DNA of 64,000 nt from Cyclobacteriaceae bacterium (GCA_027533395.1 JAPZUF010000014.1:52035-116034), one strand, 5' to 3'; positions 29,446 to 39,973 are shown, numbered from the stretch's first letter. Program-made: numbers and translations. Notes: generated by a model from the letters alone, not told the origin.

Positions 29446-30717
29446 TTATATTTTATCTACTATTGGAAAGGTTACGTTAATTCTTGTAAACTTTTCAATT
29501 TCAGATTCTATTTGAATTTCTCCATTTAACTTTTTAACTATTTCTTTGGTTATGTACAATCCTAATCCGGATCCATGATTTTTCTCTGATGCTCTATAGA
29601 ACATATCGAAAATCTTAGGAAGATGATCTGTTTCTATTCCAATACCATTATCTTCTATACAAATCAATAATTTTTCACTCTTATATTCTACATCAATCTT
29701 TATATATCGATGTAGCTTATTTAAATCTCTGAATTTAAAGGCATTATGGAGAAGATTAGTAAAAATTACTGAAAGTCTTTTTCTATCAAAAACCAAAATA
29801 TAATCTCTTACAGCAATATTCAATATAACTTCAACAGAACTGTCAGTGAATACTATTGTAGAGCTAATCTCTTCGAGTAATTGCTTTATATTAATTGTTT
29901 CTAATTGAGTATCTGTTCTTGTATTGTGCGAATATTCAAGAATTTCTTTTACAAAGTTATCGAGTTTAAAAATACTGTTGCGAATGTGTTGTAAGTATAA
30001 ATTCAGATTTGGCGAAAGTGGTTCTTTTTCTGCAATGTTTAGTAGGCCTAAAATAGTAACTAAAGGAGCACGCAAATCATGAGATACACTATATACGAAA
30101 GAATCTAACTCGTGGTTAATTTTACGAAGTTCTTCGTTTTGTATTTCTAATAAGTATTTATCAAACTCTCTCTCTATTGCGCTCCCAATCATGCTAGCTG
30201 CTGCTTGTAAAACTGCGATTTCTGCGGTTGTCCAATTTCTTTTTGCATCACATTGATCGAAACCAATAAATCCCCACCATTTTCCCGACACAAAAAAAGG
30301 TAGCACCACTAAAGATTTAATATCTTGCTGTTGTAAAAGTGGCTGCTCATCTTCTGGGAAATCCTCTACGCAACCATATACTGCATGGCCATTATTTAAA
30401 AGATTAATCCATCGTTTAAATCCTACAGCTTCAATTTCAATTCTTTGCAGCTCTGGTGTTTCTATTTGGGGTACAATACCAAAAGCGCACCATTCATAGG
30501 CAAGGCATGTATATCGACAAACTTCATCGCTTACTTCATGTCGAAATACATAAACCCTACTGGAAGTTGATGCTTCGCCTAAAATTCGTAAGATGCCATT
30601 AATACTATTTTCCCATTTTTCTGCCGATAATAATTCTTTGGCAGAAAAAGCTACTGCCTCTAATAGACGTTCGTGACCAACATCGGACATGGCTTGATGT
30701 GAACTATCGCTTTCCAA
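29446..30717 (-). CDS. GAF-domain sensor histidine kinase
   Basis: The 423-residue soluble kinase has an N-terminal GAF domain (about 20-180, with VLPFFVSGKWWGFIGFDQ), a HisKA dimerisation helix with phospho-acceptor H213 in SVSHDLRAP, and a HATPase domain. The N box is LLHNAFKFRD, the G1 box EDNGIGIE and the G2 box GSGLGLYITKEI. It has no membrane segment and no receiver domain. No response regulator gene is adjacent, so it is an orphan kinase with unknown input. It converges on the end of the beta-glucan locus. A 7-bp inverted repeat AGTAGAT/ATCTACT (29435-29461) spans the convergent 3 prime ends and might act as a weak terminator. Confidence 0.88.
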   Translation of the reverse strand: MESDSSHQAMSDVGHERLLEAVAFSAKELLSAEKWENSINGILRILGEASTSSRVYVFRHEVSDEVCRYTCLAYEWCAFGIVPQIETPELQRIEIEAVGFKRWINLLNNGHAVYGCVEDFPEDEQPLLQQQDIKSLVVLPFFVSGKWWGFIGFDQCDAKRNWTTAEIAVLQAAASMIGSAIEREFDKYLLEIQNEELRKINHELDSFVYSVSHDLRAPLVTILGLLNIAEKEPLSPNLNLYLQHIRNSIFKLDNFVKEILEYSHNTRTDTQLETINIKQLLEEISSTIVFTDSSVEVILNIAVRDYILVFDRKRLSVIFTNLLHNAFKFRDLNKLHRYIKIDVEYKSEKLLICIEDNGIGIETDHLPKIFDMFYRASEKNHGSGLGLYITKEIVKKLNGEIQIESEIEKFTRINVTFPIVDKI

Positions 30718-30995
30718 TTTAGACAGAGATAAGATTTATTAAATAAATATAAATAGTTAGTTTCAAAAATACACTATCAATTTTAATGCGAAGGTTGCTT
30801 CAAATAGGCTTAGGCTTTTCTTTAATGTTAAACTTGATCTATTAATTTTTTATCCAATTAGTGTAGTCTATTTATACAATTTGCTTTGCAAACGCTTGCG
30901 ATAATTCCTCACTAAATTCAGTTTGTTTTCAATCACTAAGCCAACTGATTATCCTCATATTCTAAACACACATTGGGTAATATTTTTATGCCCAA

Positions 30996-31916
30996 ATGAA
31001 GACAGACAAAGTTTTACAAAACTCTAAACCCAAAAACATTTCTGAAACGTTTGCCGAAGCTGCTATTAAAAAAGCTTCGATGTCTGCACCGCAATTTTTC
31101 GTGTTCGCCATTTTAGGAGGTATGTTCATTGCCTTCGGTGCACTTTTCTCTGTTATAGTTGTTGGTGGTTTACCAACAATTGCAACACAAAATCCTGGTT
31201 TAGTTCGCTTACTAGCTGGCATTACCTTCCCTGTAGGTTTAGCACTTGTACTTTTTGCTGGTGGTAGTTTATTCACCAGCGATTGTGCCACGTTGCCCTT
31301 CGCATTTTGGCAAAAAAAAATAAATATTAACCAAGTTAGCAGAATTGCATTAATAGGATACTTAGCCAACTTCATTGGAGCAGTTTTGGTTGCCTGGTTT
31401 TTTGCCTTTCAGAGCGAAACTGTAACACGCGAGCCTTGGGTTTCCTACATTAAAAACATGGCAGAACAAAAAACGCATTATACATTTTTAGTCATAGTCA
31501 GTAGAGGAATTGGTGCGAACATAATGGTTTGCATGGCAGTCTGGATGACATCCTTAGTAAAGGAAGTAAGTGCAAAAGTCATTCTGCTTTGGCTACCCGT
31601 AACGGTATTTGTAACACTCGGCTGGGAACACAGCATTGCCAATATGTTCTACATTCCTTTAGGCATGATGCTTGGTGCAGATGTAAGCCTCAATCAATTC
31701 TTCATTCAAAATCTATTACCTGCAACTATTGGTAACATACTAGGTGGATGCGTTTTTGTTGCTCTTCCCTACTATTACCTGTTTGGTACAAATAACAGTA
31801 ACCACAAAATAAAATTTGATGAACAGAATAGTAAACAGCCAGTATCAGAAAAAGAGAAAATACATTACAAAATTCTACAATCTATAAATCAATATCAGCA
31901 TGGAAGTAATAACTAA
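30996..31916 (+). CDS. focA: Formate/nitrite transporter family channel (FocA-like)
   Basis: The 306-residue membrane protein belongs to the FNT family: six hydrophobic segments, [15 protein letters not shown], the [13 protein letters not shown] loop after helix 2, and the C-terminal GVFVALP-like helix followed by a polar tail. It should move formate across the inner membrane. Its last 17 bases overlap pflB, giving the focA-pfl order known from other bacteria, so formate export during mixed-acid fermentation is the likely role. The 278-bp upstream gap (30718-30995) is AT-rich; I found no convincing FNR-type TTGATnnnnATCAA site. Confidence 0.85.
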   Translation: MKTDKVLQNSKPKNISETFAEAAIKKASMSAPQFFVFAILGGMFIAFGALFSVIVVGGLPTIATQNPGLVRLLAGITFPVGLALVLFAGGSLFTSDCATLPFAFWQKKININQVSRIALIGYLANFIGAVLVAWFFAFQSETVTREPWVSYIKNMAEQKTHYTFLVIVSRGIGANIMVCMAVWMTSLVKEVSAKVILLWLPVTVFVTLGWEHSIANMFYIPLGMMLGADVSLNQFFIQNLLPATIGNILGGCVFVALPYYYLFGTNNSNHKIKFDEQNSKQPVSEKEKIHYKILQSINQYQHGSNN

Positions 31917-34134
31917 AACCAAAGCATTTACGAAAGGACTTTGGAATTCTCGGATTGATGTACGCAATTTTATTCAAACAAATCTTACACCTTATGAAGG
32001 CGATTCTTCTTTCCTTACCGGACCAACTGAAGCTACTCAACAACTTTGGGCTATATGTTTAGAGGCTATGGCTTACGAGCGGGCTAACAATGGTGTGGTA
32101 GATATTGATACAGAAACTATTTCTACCATAACCAGTCACCAAGCCGGTTACATTGAAAAAAGCCTTGAAAAAATTGTTGGCTTGCAAACCGATGCTTTAC
32201 TAAAACGCGCCATGAAACCCTATGGTGGTGTGCGTATTGTAGAAGGCGCTGTTAAAGAAAAAGGATTGGAAATGGCCGAACGAGTAAAAGAGATTTTTAA
32301 TTACACCAAAGATCACAACAGTGGCGTGTTCGATGCCTATGATCCTGAAATATTAAACTACAGAAAGCAAGGAGTACTTACAGGTTTACCCGATAACTAT
32401 GCTCGCGGAAGAATTATTGGCGATTACAGAAGGCTTGCACTTTATGGAATTGATCAATTAATCGAAGCTAAGAAAGCAGATAAACTGGCTATTAATGGTG
32501 AAATGACCGAGCATAAAATTCGATTACGCGAAGAAGTGAGCATGCAGATTAAAGCTTTAGAAGACATTAGAACCTTAGGTGAAATGTATGGCTTGCAACT
32601 GAATCGCCCTGCTGAAAATGCACAAGAAGCTATTCAATGGGTGTACATGGCCTATTTAGCTGCCACTAAAGAACAAGATGGTGCGGCTATGTCGCTAGGC
32701 AATGTTAGCGCGTTTATCGATATATACATTGAACGTGATTTACAAGCTGGTCTACTCACAGAACAAGAAGCACAAGAACTAATCGATCATTTCGTTATGA
32801 AACTGCGTATGATCCGCCACCTTCGCCCTGGTGCCTACGATCAGATTTTTGCAGGAGATCCAACTTGGGTAACCGAAGCCATTGGAGGACAATTAACAGA
32901 TGGCAGAACTAAAGTTACTAAGACAGCATTTCGCTTTTTACAAACATTATACAATCTTGGGGCATCGCCAGAACCTAATCTTACTGTGCTATGGTCGCAA
33001 GCATTGCCCGAAGGTTTTAAAAACTTTTGCGCAAAGGTATCGCTAGACACATCGAGTATACAGTATGAGAATGACGATCTCATGCGCGAATGTCGTGGAA
33101 CTGATGACTATGGTATAGCATGCTGCGTATCCCATCAGGAAATAGGTAAACGCATTCAATTCTTTGGTGCGCGTACTAACCTCGCCAAAACATTATTATT
33201 GGCAATTAACGAAGGTAAAGATGAAAAAGATGGCACTCCAATACTTAAAAACATTCCAGCCCTTCAAGGAGAGTTTCTTGATTATACACAAGTTATGGCC
33301 AACTTTAAATTAGCCATGCAACAAGTTGCTGAAGTGTATGCACGTGCTATGAACATTATCCATTATTGTCATGATAAATATTATTATGAAAAAGCACAAT
33401 TAGCCTTTATTGATACCGACCCAGGTATTGATATCGCTTATGGCGCTGCAGGCATCTCCATTATTGCAGACTCACTCTCTGCTATACGCTATGCAAAAGT
33501 TAAACCCATCAGAAACGAAAAAGGTATTGCCATCGATTACCAAATTGAAGGTGAGTACCCTATGTTTGGAAATGATAACGACAAAGTAGATAGTTTGGCA
33601 CAAGAAGTAACGCAATTCTTTATCGAAACGCTGAAGCAACATAAAACTTACAAAAATGCCAACTCTACTCTAAGTTTACTAACCATTACAAGTAACGTTA
33701 TGTATGGTAAAATGACTGGCAACACACCCGATGGCCGCAAGGCAGGGGAACCCTTTGCTCCGGGTGCAAACCCCATGCACGGCAGAGATGTGAACGGTGC
33801 CATAGCTTCGCTTAATTCAGTTGCCAAATTAGATTATCGTTATGCTTTAGATGGAATTTCTAATACCATGAGCTTAGTTCCAAAATCATTAGGCAATAAC
33901 AGAAATGTGCAAACAGAAAATTTGGTTGCATTACTAGATGGTTATTTTGCAAAAAAAGCGCATCATTTAAATGTAAATGTGTTAAACCGAGACATGCTAA
34001 TGGATGCTTATGAGAATCCTGAAAAATATCCACAACTAACTATTCGGGTTTCAGGTTATGCTGTAAACTTTATCAGGTTAACAAAAGCACATCAGTTAGA
34101 AGTAATTACGCGTACATTCCACGAATGTATGTAG
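31900..34134 (+). CDS. pflB: Pyruvate formate-lyase
   Basis: The 744-residue glycyl-radical enzyme converts pyruvate and CoA to acetyl-CoA and formate. The adjacent catalytic cysteines C408-C409 lie in GIACCVSHQ, and the radical glycine is G719 in RVSGYAVNF near the C-terminus. Further family signatures are [16 protein letters not shown] and [17 protein letters not shown]. Length agrees with PflB (about 760). It overlaps focA by 17 bp and is followed after 67 bp by its activase. Its presence shows capacity for anaerobic or microaerobic fermentation of the sugar flowing in from the beta-glucan locus. Confidence 0.95.
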   Translation: MEVITKTKAFTKGLWNSRIDVRNFIQTNLTPYEGDSSFLTGPTEATQQLWAICLEAMAYERANNGVVDIDTETISTITSHQAGYIEKSLEKIVGLQTDALLKRAMKPYGGVRIVEGAVKEKGLEMAERVKEIFNYTKDHNSGVFDAYDPEILNYRKQGVLTGLPDNYARGRIIGDYRRLALYGIDQLIEAKKADKLAINGEMTEHKIRLREEVSMQIKALEDIRTLGEMYGLQLNRPAENAQEAIQWVYMAYLAATKEQDGAAMSLGNVSAFIDIYIERDLQAGLLTEQEAQELIDHFVMKLRMIRHLRPGAYDQIFAGDPTWVTEAIGGQLTDGRTKVTKTAFRFLQTLYNLGASPEPNLTVLWSQALPEGFKNFCAKVSLDTSSIQYENDDLMRECRGTDDYGIACCVSHQEIGKRIQFFGARTNLAKTLLLAINEGKDEKDGTPILKNIPALQGEFLDYTQVMANFKLAMQQVAEVYARAMNIIHYCHDKYYYEKAQLAFIDTDPGIDIAYGAAGISIIADSLSAIRYAKVKPIRNEKGIAIDYQIEGEYPMFGNDNDKVDSLAQEVTQFFIETLKQHKTYKNANSTLSLLTITSNVMYGKMTGNTPDGRKAGEPFAPGANPMHGRDVNGAIASLNSVAKLDYRYALDGISNTMSLVPKSLGNNRNVQTENLVALLDGYFAKKAHHLNVNVLNRDMLMDAYENPEKYPQLTIRVSGYAVNFIRLTKAHQLEVITRTFHECM

Positions 34135-34144
34135 GGACAAAAAA

Positions 34145-34170
34145 TGTAGATGGGCGCAAGCCCATTTACA
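34145..34170 (+). other. Intergenic hairpin between pflB and pflA
   Basis: Arms TGTAGATGGGC (34145-34155) and GCCCATTTACA (34160-34170) pair over 11 bp with one G-U, closed by a GCAA (GNRA-type) tetraloop. There is no T run, so it is more likely an mRNA-stability or attenuation element than a terminator. Confidence 0.6.
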
Positions 34171-34201
34171 CTTTAAAAGTAGTAAATAAACAAAACAGAT
34201 T

Positions 34202-34942
34202 GTGTACGCAACAGATTCACTTCGCATTCATTCAATAGAAAGCTTTGGTACACACGATGGACCAGGCATTCGCCTTGTTGTGTTTACACAAGGCTGCCAT
34301 TTTCGTTGTCTGTATTGTGCGAATCCCGACACATGGGATTTACATCAAGGAAGCGAAATTTCCATTGATGAAATTGTGCGCATGGCCGTAGCCCAAAAAT
34401 CTTTCTTCGGAAAAAAAGGTGGCGTAACTATTTCTGGTGGAGAGCCAACTCTACAACGTCTCGCATTATTATCCCTATTTAAAAAGCTACATGCCGAAGG
34501 AATAAACGCAGCTTTAGATAGCAATGGAAAAATATTAAATGATGAAGTAAAAGCTTTACTCAAAGAAACAGATTACCTGTTATTAGATGTTAAACACATA
34601 AATGATGAATGGCATCATCTGCTAACCAGCGTATCTAATCAAAGTGTTTTAGAGGTTGCAGCTTACCGAGAACAAACCGGCAAAGCCATGTGGCTCCGCT
34701 ACGTATTAGTGCCTGGCTATAGCGATCAAGAAGAATATTTGCACCAACTAGGTGAACACTTTAAACATTACAAATCGATTGAGAAAATAGAAATACAACC
34801 TTACCACCAATTGGGTGTACACAAGTGGGAAGCCTTAGGGAAAACATACGAACTTGCTCACGTGCAGCCGCCCAATCAAGAGTGCATTGATAAAACAAAA
34901 AATATTTTTAAAATGTATTTTAAAGAAGTAGTCGTCAACTAG
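34202..34942 (+). CDS. pflA: Pyruvate formate-lyase activating enzyme (radical SAM)
   Basis: The 246-residue protein carries the radical-SAM cluster motif CHFRCLYC (C32, C36, C39) preceded by GTHDGPGIRLVVFTQG. The SAM-binding GGVTISGGEP and the later DVKHIND are typical of PflA. It uses a 4Fe-4S cluster and SAM to put the radical on G719 of PflB. The start is a GTG at 34202; the only in-frame ATG comes after conserved sequence. It is 67 bp from pflB, separated by the hairpin at 34145-34170, and probably part of the same transcript. Confidence 0.92.
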   Translation: MYATDSLRIHSIESFGTHDGPGIRLVVFTQGCHFRCLYCANPDTWDLHQGSEISIDEIVRMAVAQKSFFGKKGGVTISGGEPTLQRLALLSLFKKLHAEGINAALDSNGKILNDEVKALLKETDYLLLDVKHINDEWHHLLTSVSNQSVLEVAAYREQTGKAMWLRYVLVPGYSDQEEYLHQLGEHFKHYKSIEKIEIQPYHQLGVHKWEALGKTYELAHVQPPNQECIDKTKNIFKMYFKEVVVN

Positions 34943-35008
34943 CAAAATTGAATTAATTAAATTCATTTGTAAATCTACTTAAAGCTCATACTCAACTAAC
35001 TTATATCA

Positions 35009-37030
35009 TTATACTTTACGAGTTCTATAAAAAAGATTCATACTGATAACATGTGGCATGCTTAAACAGGATAATAAAATAAAGAATAAACCCCAGTTAG
35101 GTTGATCAGTAAAAAAAATAAACGATACGATAAATAATGAACCAGCCAAACTAAACGGAAGTGCTTTTAAGATAAATTGCTTAGTAGAAATATTTAGTTG
35201 ATTTTTTAAAAAGGTAAATCCATGTTGGCTATGTTGAAAAATAAAAAATAATCCGAAACTTATCAGTAAGGGTAAATAGCTTAACAAATACAGATTAAAT
35301 AAAGACACTAAAACAAACACGTTTCTAGTGTAAATGAGTAACGCGACTCCAATGAAATAAAAAATAAATTGAGTGAATAAAACAGAATTTGGTGGTAAGG
35401 TTTTTAAATAATCTAGTGAAACTAATCCTGGCAGAAATTCTAAAATAGTTAATGTTTCATCATAATGATTAAATAATAACAATCCTAATAAAGTAGCTCC
35501 CCAAAGAAACGAATACAAACTTGATTTTAATTTCCAAACTTCAAAATCGGCCTGTCCAAAATGCCAAGCAGAAAAAATTAAAAAAGCTAATAATGCAAAA
35601 TCGGCTTGCCAATACCAAAGCAAACCTAATAGTACACCCTTGCCTACGTAACTTACAATGAACTTTAGAAGATCAACATTATTCCGAATATTCTGATGCG
35701 TTACATGATCTATGGCTCCATGGGCAATCCCTATGGTAAAAAAACCCAACCCAATTAAAAGCCAACTTGCTTGTTGAATTTGAAAATACTCAAGTGAAAT
35801 GCAAACTAATGTTAAAAGCAATGTTTGAACTACAGGTGAAATACGAAATAGAGAAAACCATATATCTTTAAAAGCAGTTTTTAAAAACAAAAAGATTGGT
35901 AAAACTGAGAATATTCTAAGTTCATCAGAAATAGAAGATTTTTCTTTTAAAAAAGTTAAGACTTCTCTCGTTTGAATTTTTTTAAATAAAGATTGAAAAA
36001 TATCTTTTCCAAACTCAGGATGTAGTTCAATAATTTTCAACAATAATCGATCATAAAATTGAAATCGAGCACTAACTTTTTCTCTTTTATACGTTACATT
36101 GGATTTACTTTCCACATGCCTTGCAAGATGAGTAGCATCTTCTGCCATTTTTAAAAAAGCATAGCCGGTAGAAGGTTTAATCAAATTGGCACGAGAGCCG
36201 GTAGCAATCCAGTTTTTGTAAATTTTATTTTCTTCCTGTAAACCAGCAGATGACATAGGAATACATCCCTCCTCTTCATCTATAATTTCATACTTTTCTG
36301 ATTGGATATAATTTCTAAGAATTAAATTCGCTTCTTCCTTATCAATTTTTGATTGACCAAATTTTGTTACTTCAAATAATGCTTCATTTTCTGAAAATGG
36401 TAAGACATAAACAAACTGACAGTTGCCCTCTTGAGGGATATCAAAATCCATTAAGGTAGCTGTGGAGGTGTCAAATTTTTTATCATTAGTTGTAATTCTC
36501 CAACCATAAAAAGACTGCAATAAATGGCTTTCATTTATTTTAGGTCGATTGTGAATAGGAGGTCGATTATCGAAAACTTTGTTAACTAAAAACTTATCAT
36601 TTTCAATCTCAACTTCGATTCTATCTTTATCAATATGGATGAAATCTTCAGAAAATGTGTTCGAATAAAATATAGGTTGATAATGATCAATTATTTTTTT
36701 CGTTTGCTGGTACAGCGTATTTCCTTCAACACAATAGTATTGATAAGGATAAACATCTTGTGATTCATGATTGCTAAATTGAAGCTTCGGCCAATGGTAA
36801 TTGATAAGCGATTGTAAATTGTACTTATCAATTTCGCTCTTCTCTGCCCAGAAACAAAAGGTCTTGTTCTGAAGACTTTCGAATGAAGGATCTATTACAA
36901 CAAAATTATGTTGGTTTAATAAACCTAATCTTTCGAACGATAATAAAATTAAACTATTGGCTGCTCCCAAACCCACAAATAAATAATCAACATTATAGTT
37001 TGGGTTCCTCTGCTTATTCAAATTGAACAC
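35009..37030 (-). CDS. Lycopene beta-cyclase fused to beta-carotene 15,15'-dioxygenase (CrtY-Blh)
   Basis: The 673-residue protein has two parts. Residues 1 to about 385 are a lycopene-cyclase-like flavoprotein: DYLFVGLGAANS at the N-terminus, FDNRPP, and ATGSRANLIKPSTGYAF. Residues about 395-673 form a multi-helix membrane domain of the Brp/Blh type with histidine clusters GIAHGAIDHVTH, SAWHFGQADFEVW and FQHSQHG that could hold iron. Together they would turn lycopene into beta-carotene and cleave it to two retinals. No rhodopsin or other crt gene is in the window. The gene is divergent from the EF-G2-like gene, and no frameshift is seen between the halves. Confidence 0.85.
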   Translation of the reverse strand: MFNLNKQRNPNYNVDYLFVGLGAANSLILLSFERLGLLNQHNFVVIDPSFESLQNKTFCFWAEKSEIDKYNLQSLINYHWPKLQFSNHESQDVYPYQYYCVEGNTLYQQTKKIIDHYQPIFYSNTFSEDFIHIDKDRIEVEIENDKFLVNKVFDNRPPIHNRPKINESHLLQSFYGWRITTNDKKFDTSTATLMDFDIPQEGNCQFVYVLPFSENEALFEVTKFGQSKIDKEEANLILRNYIQSEKYEIIDEEEGCIPMSSAGLQEENKIYKNWIATGSRANLIKPSTGYAFLKMAEDATHLARHVESKSNVTYKREKVSARFQFYDRLLLKIIELHPEFGKDIFQSLFKKIQTREVLTFLKEKSSISDELRIFSVLPIFLFLKTAFKDIWFSLFRISPVVQTLLLTLVCISLEYFQIQQASWLLIGLGFFTIGIAHGAIDHVTHQNIRNNVDLLKFIVSYVGKGVLLGLLWYWQADFALLAFLIFSAWHFGQADFEVWKLKSSLYSFLWGATLLGLLLFNHYDETLTILEFLPGLVSLDYLKTLPPNSVLFTQFIFYFIGVALLIYTRNVFVLVSLFNLYLLSYLPLLISFGLFFIFQHSQHGFTFLKNQLNISTKQFILKALPFSLAGSLFIVSFIFFTDQPNWGLFFILLSCLSMPHVISMNLFYRTRKV

Positions 37031-37126
37031 GACCTACTTAGTTTAAATGATTTACTTAAACCAATTAATAGTCATTTTGTTTAAGGCCTACGTCATCTAA
37101 TTGATTTTAGACAAATATAAATGCTT

Positions 37127-37146
37127 AAACTGACTTAAATCAGTTT
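37127..37146 (+). promoter_or_regulatory. Inverted repeat between crtY-blh and the EF-G2-like gene
   Basis: AAACTGA (37127-37133) and TCAGTTT (37140-37146) with a 6-bp AT spacer lie in the 193-bp divergent promoter region. It may be an operator for either gene; no regulator can be named. Confidence 0.35.
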
Positions 37147-37223
37147 TGCATCTAACCAACATCGTATTTCTTCCTCACAGAAATCGGTTACTTCAATACA
37201 ATTAAAATCTAAACCCATTTGCC

Positions 37224-39350
37224 ATGAAAGTATATGATGCTAAACACATAAAAAACATTGCCTTACTCGGTGCGCCTAAGTCAGGTAAAACTACTTTAGC
37301 CGAAGACATGATTTTTGAAGCTGGCCTAATTCACAGAAGAGGTCAAGTAGAAAATAAAAACACCGTTAGCGATTACCACGAAATTGAGCACGAAAAAGGA
37401 AATTCAGTATTTGCGACACTTCTGCACACTGAGTGGCAAGATTATAAAATCAATATCATCGATACTCCCGGTTACGAAGATTCCGCTGGTGAAATTGTAT
37501 CCGCTATGCGTGTAGCCGATACTTGCGTTATGACAATCAACGCACAGCATGGTGTAGAAATCGGAACGGAGTTGATTTGGCATTACGCAGATAAGTTTAA
37601 CAAACCAGTAATGTTTGTTATCAATCAAGTTGATCATCCCAAATCTGATTTTGAGAATGCCTTGGAAGAATTAAAACAACATTTTGGTAAAGCCGTAGTG
37701 CAGATGCAATATCCTGTAAACGAAGGAGAAAATTTTAACGGCATTATCGACTTACTTCGAATGCAATATTATAAATTCTCTCCAGAAGGTGGCAAACCAG
37801 AGAAGTTACCTATACCTGAGCGTGAAATAGAAAGAGCTAATCAACTACACAATGAGTTGGTTGAAAAAGCAGCCGAGAATGATGAAAAACTTATGGAGCA
37901 ATATTTTGCTAAAGGAACACTAACGGAAGATGAAATGAAACAAGGCTTAAAACTAGGCATGTTGCACCACGATGTATTTCCCGTTTTTGTAGCATCTGCG
38001 AAGAAAAATATGGGCAGTGGTCGCATCATGGGTTTTATCGATAACGTTGCTCCTTCGCCAACTGAATCTAAACCTGAAATATTAACAAATGGCAGCACAT
38101 TGAATATTGATGCTCAACTTCCAGTAACAGTCTTTGTCTTCAAAACACACTTCGAACCTAACCTCGGAAAGATTTCTTACTTTAAAGTAATCAGTGGCGA
38201 ATTAACTGCTAACACTGAACTGCGCAATACACAAACTGGTCAAATAGAAAAGCTGCATCAATTATTTATTGTCGATGGCAAAAACCGACAACCGATTGAG
38301 AAACTAACTGCTGGTGATATTGGTGCAACACTTAAGCTAAAAGATACTTTTACCAATCAAACTTTATGTGAAGTAAAAGAGAATATCATCTTATCACCGA
38401 TTCAATTTCCTGAACCTAGAATCAGAATGGCTGTAGTAGCTGCCAGCAAACAAGATGATGATAAGATTGGAGAAGTGTTACAGAAAATACAAGCAGAAGA
38501 TCCTACCCTTCGCTCCTACTTTTCCAATGAATTGAAACAATTAATAATTGAAGCGCAAGGCGAGCAACACTTAGCAGTATGCAAGTGGTATATGGAACAT
38601 GTGTATCATCTAAAAGCAGATTTTGTTTCGCCTAAAATTTCTTATCGCGAAACAATTAAAAAATCAGCAACCGCTGTGTACAGACATAAAAAACAGTCTG
38701 GCGGTGCCGGACAATTTGCGGAAGTTCACTTGCGCATTGAACCACTGCTTCCTAACATGCCAGACCCAACTGATTTGCCAATACGCGGTAAAGAAGTAAT
38801 TGATTTACCTTGGGGCGGACAACTCATCTTTTACAATTGCATCGTTGGCGGAGTAATCGATGCTCGCTTTATTCCTTCAGTACTAAAAGGCATCATGGAA
38901 AAAATGGAACAAGGCCCCATCAGCAATTCTTATGTGCGCGATGTACGAGTAATGTTATTCGATGGAAAAATGCACGCAGTAGATTCTAACGACATATCAT
39001 TTAAAATAGCTGGCATGCGTGCCTTTAAAGAAGCGTTTATGCAAGCAGAGCCACAATTGCTTGAACCTATTATGAACATCGAAGTGTGGACGCCAGAAGA
39101 ATGTGTAGGCGATGTTTTAGGTGATCTACAGTCTCGCAGGTCAATCATCATGGGTATTGAATCGCAAGGCAATTATCAAGTGGTAAAAACCAGAACACCT
39201 TTAGCAGCTTTAGATAAATACACCACAGCTTTGCGCTCCATCACGCAAGGTAAAGCGAAGTTCATACAAGAATTTGCAGATTACGCTGTTGTACCATTCG
39301 ATTTGCAGCACAAGTTGAGCAAAGAGATGCAATTGGCAGAAGTGGAATAA
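37224..39350 (+). CDS. EF-G2-like translation elongation factor with altered GTPase centre
   Basis: The 708-residue protein has the five-domain EF-G layout: P-loop GAPKSGKTT (16-24), switch II DTPGYED (80-86), NQVDH in place of NKxD, domain II, and domain IV with YRHKKQSGGAGQFAEVHL. In translating EF-G, switch II reads DTPGHVD; here the catalytic His is Y84. The switch I Thr of the RGITI motif also appears changed (EKGNSV). These features and the N-terminus MKVYDAKHIKNIALLG recall the Bacteroides EF-G2 paralogue reported to lack GTPase activity and to support translation during carbon starvation. A terminator follows the gene. The assignment to EF-G2 is from family memory, not alignment. Confidence 0.8.
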   Translation: MKVYDAKHIKNIALLGAPKSGKTTLAEDMIFEAGLIHRRGQVENKNTVSDYHEIEHEKGNSVFATLLHTEWQDYKINIIDTPGYEDSAGEIVSAMRVADTCVMTINAQHGVEIGTELIWHYADKFNKPVMFVINQVDHPKSDFENALEELKQHFGKAVVQMQYPVNEGENFNGIIDLLRMQYYKFSPEGGKPEKLPIPEREIERANQLHNELVEKAAENDEKLMEQYFAKGTLTEDEMKQGLKLGMLHHDVFPVFVASAKKNMGSGRIMGFIDNVAPSPTESKPEILTNGSTLNIDAQLPVTVFVFKTHFEPNLGKISYFKVISGELTANTELRNTQTGQIEKLHQLFIVDGKNRQPIEKLTAGDIGATLKLKDTFTNQTLCEVKENIILSPIQFPEPRIRMAVVAASKQDDDKIGEVLQKIQAEDPTLRSYFSNELKQLIIEAQGEQHLAVCKWYMEHVYHLKADFVSPKISYRETIKKSATAVYRHKKQSGGAGQFAEVHLRIEPLLPNMPDPTDLPIRGKEVIDLPWGGQLIFYNCIVGGVIDARFIPSVLKGIMEKMEQGPISNSYVRDVRVMLFDGKMHAVDSNDISFKIAGMRAFKEAFMQAEPQLLEPIMNIEVWTPEECVGDVLGDLQSRRSIIMGIESQGNYQVVKTRTPLAALDKYTTALRSITQGKAKFIQEFADYAVVPFDLQHKLSKEMQLAEVE

Positions 39351-39371
39351 GAATACCGAAACGATGTAAAG

Positions 39372-39402
39372 AAAGCGATTTGTTAAACGAATCGCTTTTT
39401 TT
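39372..39402 (+). terminator. Rho-independent terminator after the EF-G2-like gene
   Basis: AAAGCGATT (39372-39380) pairs with AATCGCTTT (39390-39398), extended by a wobble and two more pairs to a 3-nt loop, followed by a T run. Confidence 0.9.
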
Positions 39403-39463
39403 ATTTGAGCAATATTTAACTAAACACAAAAATAAAATTGCCGTACATTCAATAAAAAAATTT

Positions 39464-39973
39464 ATGAAACCGATTGCCATCATATTGCTAACCCTTGTAT
39501 TCAACCAAGTTGCTGCACAATCATCCAATCAGCAAATCGACCAGCAAGTATGGTCGCCTTTCACCAAAAGCTTAATAGAAAAAAATGTGGAAGCATTTAT
39601 GAACTTGCACGCAGATGATGTTATTCGCGTAGAGCAAGACACAAAAAAAATATTAACCTATCAACAGTACAAAGAATCAATGCTCATGGATTGGCCTAAG
39701 TGGCAGGAATATATTACTAAACTCAATGCCAAACATACTTTTGAATTGCGCTTTACTAATCGCATAGAAAATGAAAACAGTGCTTTACACATCGGTTATT
39801 ACGCCAACCACTACACCTTACCCAATGGAGAAAAGAAATCTTCTTTCGGTATGTTTCATGTTGTGTTGAGAAAATATAAAGGCGTATGGAAAATACAAAT
39901 GGATACTGACACAACTTTAAATGGCACCATTAAAGAAGAAGAATTTTTAAAGGCAAGTCCTATTGGTTATTAG
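39464..39973 (+). CDS. Secreted NTF2-like / DUF4440-type protein
   Basis: The ATG at 39464 gives 169 residues with a clear signal peptide (MKPIAIILLTLVFNQVAAQ). An upstream in-frame ATG at 39380 lies inside the preceding terminator and is unlikely. The mature part resembles small SnoaL/NTF2-like folds: an early helix (WSPFTKSLIEKNVEAFMNLHADDVIRV) and C-terminal strands with WKIQMDTDT. Such proteins bind small ligands or act as lyases or isomerases; no catalytic set can be named. It stands alone between a terminator and a convergent gene. Confidence 0.65.
   Translation: MKPIAIILLTLVFNQVAAQSSNQQIDQQVWSPFTKSLIEKNVEAFMNLHADDVIRVEQDTKKILTYQQYKESMLMDWPKWQEYITKLNAKHTFELRFTNRIENENSALHIGYYANHYTLPNGEKKSSFGMFHVVLRKYKGVWKIQMDTDTTLNGTIKEEEFLKASPIGY

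Noticed and set aside
30718..30995. FNR-type site before the focA-pfl operon
   Set aside because: Only partial half-sites (TTGAT) are visible; no symmetric TTGATnnnnATCAA.
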